Shown here in pieces: positions 13,248 to 15,554 of a stretch of DNA of 15,554 bases. The position numbers and the translations under genes are program-made. The notes beneath the pieces are model-generated. The model searched no databases, was not told the DNA's origin, and saw nothing but the letters and a program-made list of their open reading frames with translations. The stretch spans positions 1 to 15,554 of the forward strand of contig URXH01000046.1 in assembly GCA_900551675.1 (NCBI GenBank), given 5' to 3'. Positions within the stretch are counted from its first letter, which is position 1, and each line of letters starts with the position of its first letter. Origin of the DNA: an uncultured bacterium (GTDB lineage Bacteria; Cyanobacteriota; Vampirovibrionia; Gastranaerophilales; Gastranaerophilaceae).

Positions 13248-13703
13248 TTATTTTACTGATAATTTCTTTTTAACATCTTTTTCTGCATACTTTTTCGGAG
13301 CATGAACTTTTAATACACCATGTTCAAGTTTTGCTTCTGTTTTATCAACATCGATTTCATCAGGGAAATATACTGTTCTTGAAAATTCACCGTATTTGAA
13401 TTCTGATTTTTTATAAGATTTTTCTTCTTCTGATTTTTCCTCTTCTTTTTTAGCATTAATAACTATATAGTTTTTATCAATATCGATATCTAAATCTTCT
13501 TTTTTGACGCCGGGCAGTTCTGCTTTAACTTCATAATCACGTCCTTTATCAGAAATTTCAACAGGCATAGAATATTTATCCATATCTTCCCAGTAAGCTG
13601 CTTCAGGGAAATAGCTGTCAAAATGTCTATTTAATAATGAGCTGATTTCATCATTAACTGTTCTTATAAAGTTTTCCGGAGCTTTTCTAACTAAAAATTT
13701 CAT
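13248..13703 (-). CDS. Hsp20 / alpha-crystallin family small heat-shock protein
   Basis: The 151-residue protein has an alpha-crystallin domain at about 47-140: MPVEISDKGRDYEVKAELPG, KKEDLDIDI, YGEFSRTVYFP (104-114) and the signature GVLKVHAPK (129-137). A C-terminal LSV stands in place of the IxI/V tail that docks between dimers. Such proteins form oligomers that hold unfolding proteins under stress. The start at ATG 13703 is chosen over an in-frame GTG three codons earlier because the AAAGGAAG Shine-Dalgarno would overlap that GTG. It is divergent from an XRE regulator across a 158-base region. No CIRCE-type element is seen; two short palindromes there (13795-13804, 13815-13826) are candidate operators. 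Confidence 0.94.
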   Translation of the reverse strand: MKFLVRKAPENFIRTVNDEISSLLNRHFDSYFPEAAYWEDMDKYSMPVEISDKGRDYEVKAELPGVKKEDLDIDIDKNYIVINAKKEEEKSEEEKSYKKSEFKYGEFSRTVYFPDEIDVDKTEAKLEHGVLKVHAPKKYAEKDVKKKLSVK

Positions 13704-13794
13704 ATCTAACACTTCCTTTCAATTAAATTCTTTTCATTTACATGTACATTATTGCTCTGATTTAATAAAAAGCCTGTTTTTTTAACCAAATTTT

Positions 13795-13826
13795 AACAAT
13801 TGTTCTAATGTTTATCACGTTCGTGA
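13795..13826. promoter_or_regulatory. Two short palindromes between hsp20 and the XRE gene
   Basis: AACAATTGTT (13795-13804) is a perfect 10-base palindrome, and TCACG-TT-CGTGA (13815-13826) is a perfect inverted repeat with a 2-base gap. Their place between divergent stress and regulator genes makes them candidate operators for the XRE protein. No binding evidence exists. Confidence 0.35.
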
Positions 13827-13861
13827 AAGCGAAGATTAAATTAAATTTGTAAAATAAAAAA

Positions 13862-14125
13862 ATGCAGACAAACAAAAGAAAAAATTTAGTTATGAAAACT
13901 CTGGGTAAAACTATAAAAAAACTCAGAGGCGAGCAAAGCCAATTTATGCTGGCAAGCGAGAACGATATTTCTGTTTCCATTATCAGCACCACTGAAAGAG
14001 GGATTAAAGATCCACAGTTTACCACATTATTTAAAATTGCGGAAGCCCTGAATATAAAACCTTCAGAACTTGTTAAACTTGTTGAAAATCAGCTTCCTGA
14101 GGGTTTTACTCTTATTGATAAATAA
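13862..14125 (+). CDS. XRE-family helix-turn-helix regulator (87 residues)
   Basis: A compact Cro/C1-type HTH covers about residues 13-74: LGKTIKKLRGEQSQFMLAS, then SVSIISTTERGIKDPQFTTLFKIAEALNIKPSELVKLVE. The 'ERG..DPQFTTLFKIAEALNI' part is the typical end of helix 3 and helices 4-5. The tail is short, with no sensor domain. The turn region ('ASENDISVSII') is less canonical than usual. There is no Shine-Dalgarno; a TAAAAT box ends 6 bases before the ATG at 13862, fitting leaderless initiation. ATG 13892 (MKTLGK) is an alternative start. Divergent from hsp20, which it may control. Confidence 0.85.
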   Translation: MQTNKRKNLVMKTLGKTIKKLRGEQSQFMLASENDISVSIISTTERGIKDPQFTTLFKIAEALNIKPSELVKLVENQLPEGFTLIDK

Positions 14126-14192
14126 TTTTCTAAATTTCATATGACAAAAAAAATTCTGCGCGGTTTTTATTTTAATATTACTTAAAGATATA

Positions 14193-14221
14193 TTGAGCTG
14201 AAAGGCTTAAAATTATATAAT
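14193..14221 (+). promoter_or_regulatory. Promoter of prs
   Basis: TTGAGC (14193-14198) and a perfect TATAAT (14216-14221) are 17 bases apart. Transcription would start near 14228 and give a leader of about 29 bases with an AAAGGA Shine-Dalgarno. Confidence 0.65.
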
Positions 14222-14256
14222 AATATAGCATCAAAAACAATTTGAAAGGAATAAGA

Positions 14257-15270
14257 ATGGTTGCAGAAATGACATTCCCTCAGCTGAAACGCACGATTAA
14301 TCCGACTCATGACATTAAATTATTTGCCGGACGCGCTAACACAAAACTTGCTCAGGAAATTGCTGATTATTTAGGGACATCAATAGGGCCTATGGTTGTA
14401 AAAAACTTTGCCGACGGTGAAATTTATGTTCAAGTAAAAGAAAGCGTCAGAGGAGATGATGTTTTTATCATTCAGCCATTGTGCAATCCGGTTAACGAAA
14501 ATTTGATGGAACTTTTGATAATTATTGATGCATTTAAACGCGCAAGTGCAAAAACTATAACGGCTGTCATTCCTTACTACGGATATGCAAGGCAGGATAG
14601 AAAAACTTCAGGACGTGAAGCTATTACTGCAAAACTTGTCGCTGACCTTTTAACAACAGCGGGCGCTGACAGAATTCTGGCAATGGACTTGCATACAGGG
14701 CAAATTCAGGGATTTTTCAATATTCTTGTTGACCATATTTTTGCGACTCCTATTCTGACAAATTATATCAAAAATTTGAATATTAACCCTGATGATATGG
14801 TTGCAGTAAGTCCTGATACAGGCGGAGTACAAAGAACAAGACATTTTTCAAAATCAATAGGCTGTCCGCTTGCAATTATTGACAAAAGACGCGACAAACA
14901 TAATGAAGCGATAGCATCACATGTTATAGGTGATGTAAAAGATAAGATATGTGTAATGTTTGATGACATGATTGACACAGCAGGAACAATATGCGAGGCT
15001 TCAAAACTTTTGAAAAATGAAGGTGCTAAAGATATTTATGTATGTGCTGTTCATCCTGTTTTCTCGGGACCTGCAATAGAAAGACTTGCAAACGCTCCCA
15101 TAAAAGAATGTATTGTAACTAACACAATTCCTCTGGATATGAGCAAAATGCCTTCTAAAATTAAACAGTTATCAGTTGCACCGCTTTTAGGAACAGCAAT
15201 TGCAAGAATTCATGACGATGAATCCGTAAGCTCATTATTCGGCTTTGAAAAAGAGATGCAAGTCCAATAG
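14257..15270 (+). CDS. prs: Ribose-phosphate pyrophosphokinase (PRPP synthetase)
   Basis: The 337-residue enzyme makes PRPP from ribose 5-phosphate and ATP, feeding purine, pyrimidine, NAD, His and Trp synthesis. Visible blocks are FADGEIYVQVKESVRG (51-66), PYYGYARQDRK (106-116), DLHTGQIQGFF (144-154), SPDTGG (185-190), the flexible loop KRRDKHNEA (210-218) and the PRPP-binding loop FDDMIDTAGT (235-244). Length is slightly above the usual 310-320 residues because of an N-terminal extension before DIKLFAG. The ATG at 14257 is 6 bases after AAAGGA; an in-frame TTG at 14242 overlaps that Shine-Dalgarno and is rejected. It is monocistronic in view, with its own promoter. No glmU is seen next to it. 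Confidence 0.97.
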   Translation: MVAEMTFPQLKRTINPTHDIKLFAGRANTKLAQEIADYLGTSIGPMVVKNFADGEIYVQVKESVRGDDVFIIQPLCNPVNENLMELLIIIDAFKRASAKTITAVIPYYGYARQDRKTSGREAITAKLVADLLTTAGADRILAMDLHTGQIQGFFNILVDHIFATPILTNYIKNLNINPDDMVAVSPDTGGVQRTRHFSKSIGCPLAIIDKRRDKHNEAIASHVIGDVKDKICVMFDDMIDTAGTICEASKLLKNEGAKDIYVCAVHPVFSGPAIERLANAPIKECIVTNTIPLDMSKMPSKIKQLSVAPLLGTAIARIHDDESVSSLFGFEKEMQVQ

Positions 15271-15334
15271 GCTTGCAGATTAAGTCGCTACTGAAAATTT
15301 TGCATAAACTAACATTATAAAAAAATTTTTTGTA

Positions 15335-15367
15335 CAAAAAAAAGCCATTCTTTTAGTAAGAACGGCT
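15335..15367 (-). terminator. Minus-strand terminator-like hairpin
   Basis: AGCC-A-TTCTT (15343-15352) pairs with AAGAA-C-GGCT (15358-15367) around a 5-base loop, with one mismatch. The A8 tract to the left is a T-run on the minus strand. It would end a minus-strand RNA running antisense to the small ORF at 15388, or act as an imperfect structure at the end of the prs transcript. Confidence 0.5.
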
Positions 15368-15387
15368 ACCAGACTTGGGGAGGAGGT

Positions 15388-15462
15388 ATGAAAAACAAGC
15401 GTTTTTCATATCTAATAATTTTTATTACGGTAAAACTTATTCTAAACTTTTTTATTTTGTAA
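15388..15462 (+). CDS. Possible 24-residue hydrophobic membrane peptide
   Basis: The ORF starts MKNKRFSY and continues as one hydrophobic segment (LIIFITVKLILNFFIL), so it would be a single membrane helix with a basic N-terminus. A very strong purine-rich site GGGGAGGAGG precedes the ATG by one base; its inner GGAGG gives a 4-base spacer. The ATG lies in a perfect 10-base-pair inverted repeat (15387-15396 with 15401-15410, loop AAGC), extended to 13 pairs by a G-T, a G-C and an A-T pair. Small hydrophobic peptides with sequestered starts are typical of type I toxins, but I see no proven antisense RNA. Short ORFs arise by chance, so confidence is low. Confidence 0.3.
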   Translation: MKNKRFSYLIIFITVKLILNFFIL

Positions 15463-15489
15463 AAATCTCATACGTTTGGAGTATATAAA

Positions 15490-15525
15490 AAAGCAAAAGA
15501 AAACTCCCGCCTTATAAGACGGGAG
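15490..15525 (-). terminator. Minus-strand terminator at the right edge
   Basis: CTCCCG (15504-15509) pairs with CGGGAG (15520-15525), with further inner CT/AG pairing and one mismatch. A-rich sequence to the left gives a T-rich tail on the minus strand. It implies a minus-strand gene just outside the window. Confidence 0.65.
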
Positions 15526-15554
15526 AAGGAATGAAAGTATAAGCGTACCGTTTT

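Larger units (their letters stand above)
15271..15554. other. Right-end intergenic region after prs
   Basis: No gene of normal size is visible. The region holds two hairpins whose T-runs are on the minus strand (15335-15367 and 15490-15525). Between them on the plus strand lies a 24-residue hydrophobic ORF. The second hairpin probably ends a minus-strand gene that lies outside the window. Confidence 0.5.

Noticed and set aside
13704..13861. CIRCE operator (TTAGCACTC-N9-GAGTGCTAA) upstream of hsp20
   Set aside because: No match found on either strand; only unrelated short palindromes are present.

Overview
The window (about 15.5 kb, AT-rich, with short intergenic gaps) looks like chromosome from a low-GC diderm bacterium. 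My best guess is a gut member of the non-photosynthetic cyanobacterial sister group (Melainabacteria / Gastranaerophilales). I infer this from the prepilin N-terminus FTLAEVLITLGIIGVVAAM, which I associate with that group, a second prepilin of the same style (FTLAEMMVVMLIMSIILAAM), the AT-rich codon use, a PBP1A with a long tail, and single tRNAs scattered between genes. The taxonomic call is inference and was not checked against any database.

Layout. Positions 2-919 hold the 3' part of a peptidase-U32-like gene, facing a type IV pilin-like gene on the minus strand (1062-1721) across a bidirectional terminator. A 434-base gap follows; its outer part holds a tiny ORF with a strong ribosome binding site. 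Next on the minus strand come a PlsC-type acyltransferase (2156-2989) and then the most unusual locus, 3124-5316. That locus encodes a prepilin-type N-terminus, about 20 tandem 17-residue head repeats and a C-terminal Peptidase_S74 chaperone domain. It is split into three reading frames, and the first split lies exactly at a ten-base G tract (C10 on the plus strand). Upstream, also on the minus strand, are rnhC (5399-6031) and a PBP1A gene (6049-8229), 17 bases apart and probably cotranscribed.

From 8303 rightward the window alternates small genes and housekeeping genes: a YkgJ-type cysteine cluster protein, tRNA-Ala(GGC), a small hypothetical ORF, an all-helical protein resembling the MgtE N-terminal domain, a divergent XRE/LuxR-type regulator pair around a clear operator-promoter, a CinA C-terminal (PncC-like) amidase, replicative helicase DnaB, a 71-residue hypothetical, tRNA-Ile(GAT), Hsp20 divergent from a second XRE regulator, and PRPP synthetase (prs). 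The right end carries a possible 24-residue hydrophobic peptide whose start codon lies in a strong hairpin.

Main points of interest. (1) The 3124-5316 gene has a near-consensus promoter, a strong Shine-Dalgarno and an ATG, but reads into a G10 tract and stops after 25 codons. Eleven or eight Gs would join it to the prepilin and adhesin frame. This fits a phase-variable surface fibre in the OFF state, or a homopolymer/assembly error. (2) Several small genes appear to have leaderless transcripts, with a -10 box 6-7 bases before the start codon and no Shine-Dalgarno. (3) A GC-rich palindromic dispersed repeat occurs twice. (4) The two tRNA genes share an almost identical terminator module.
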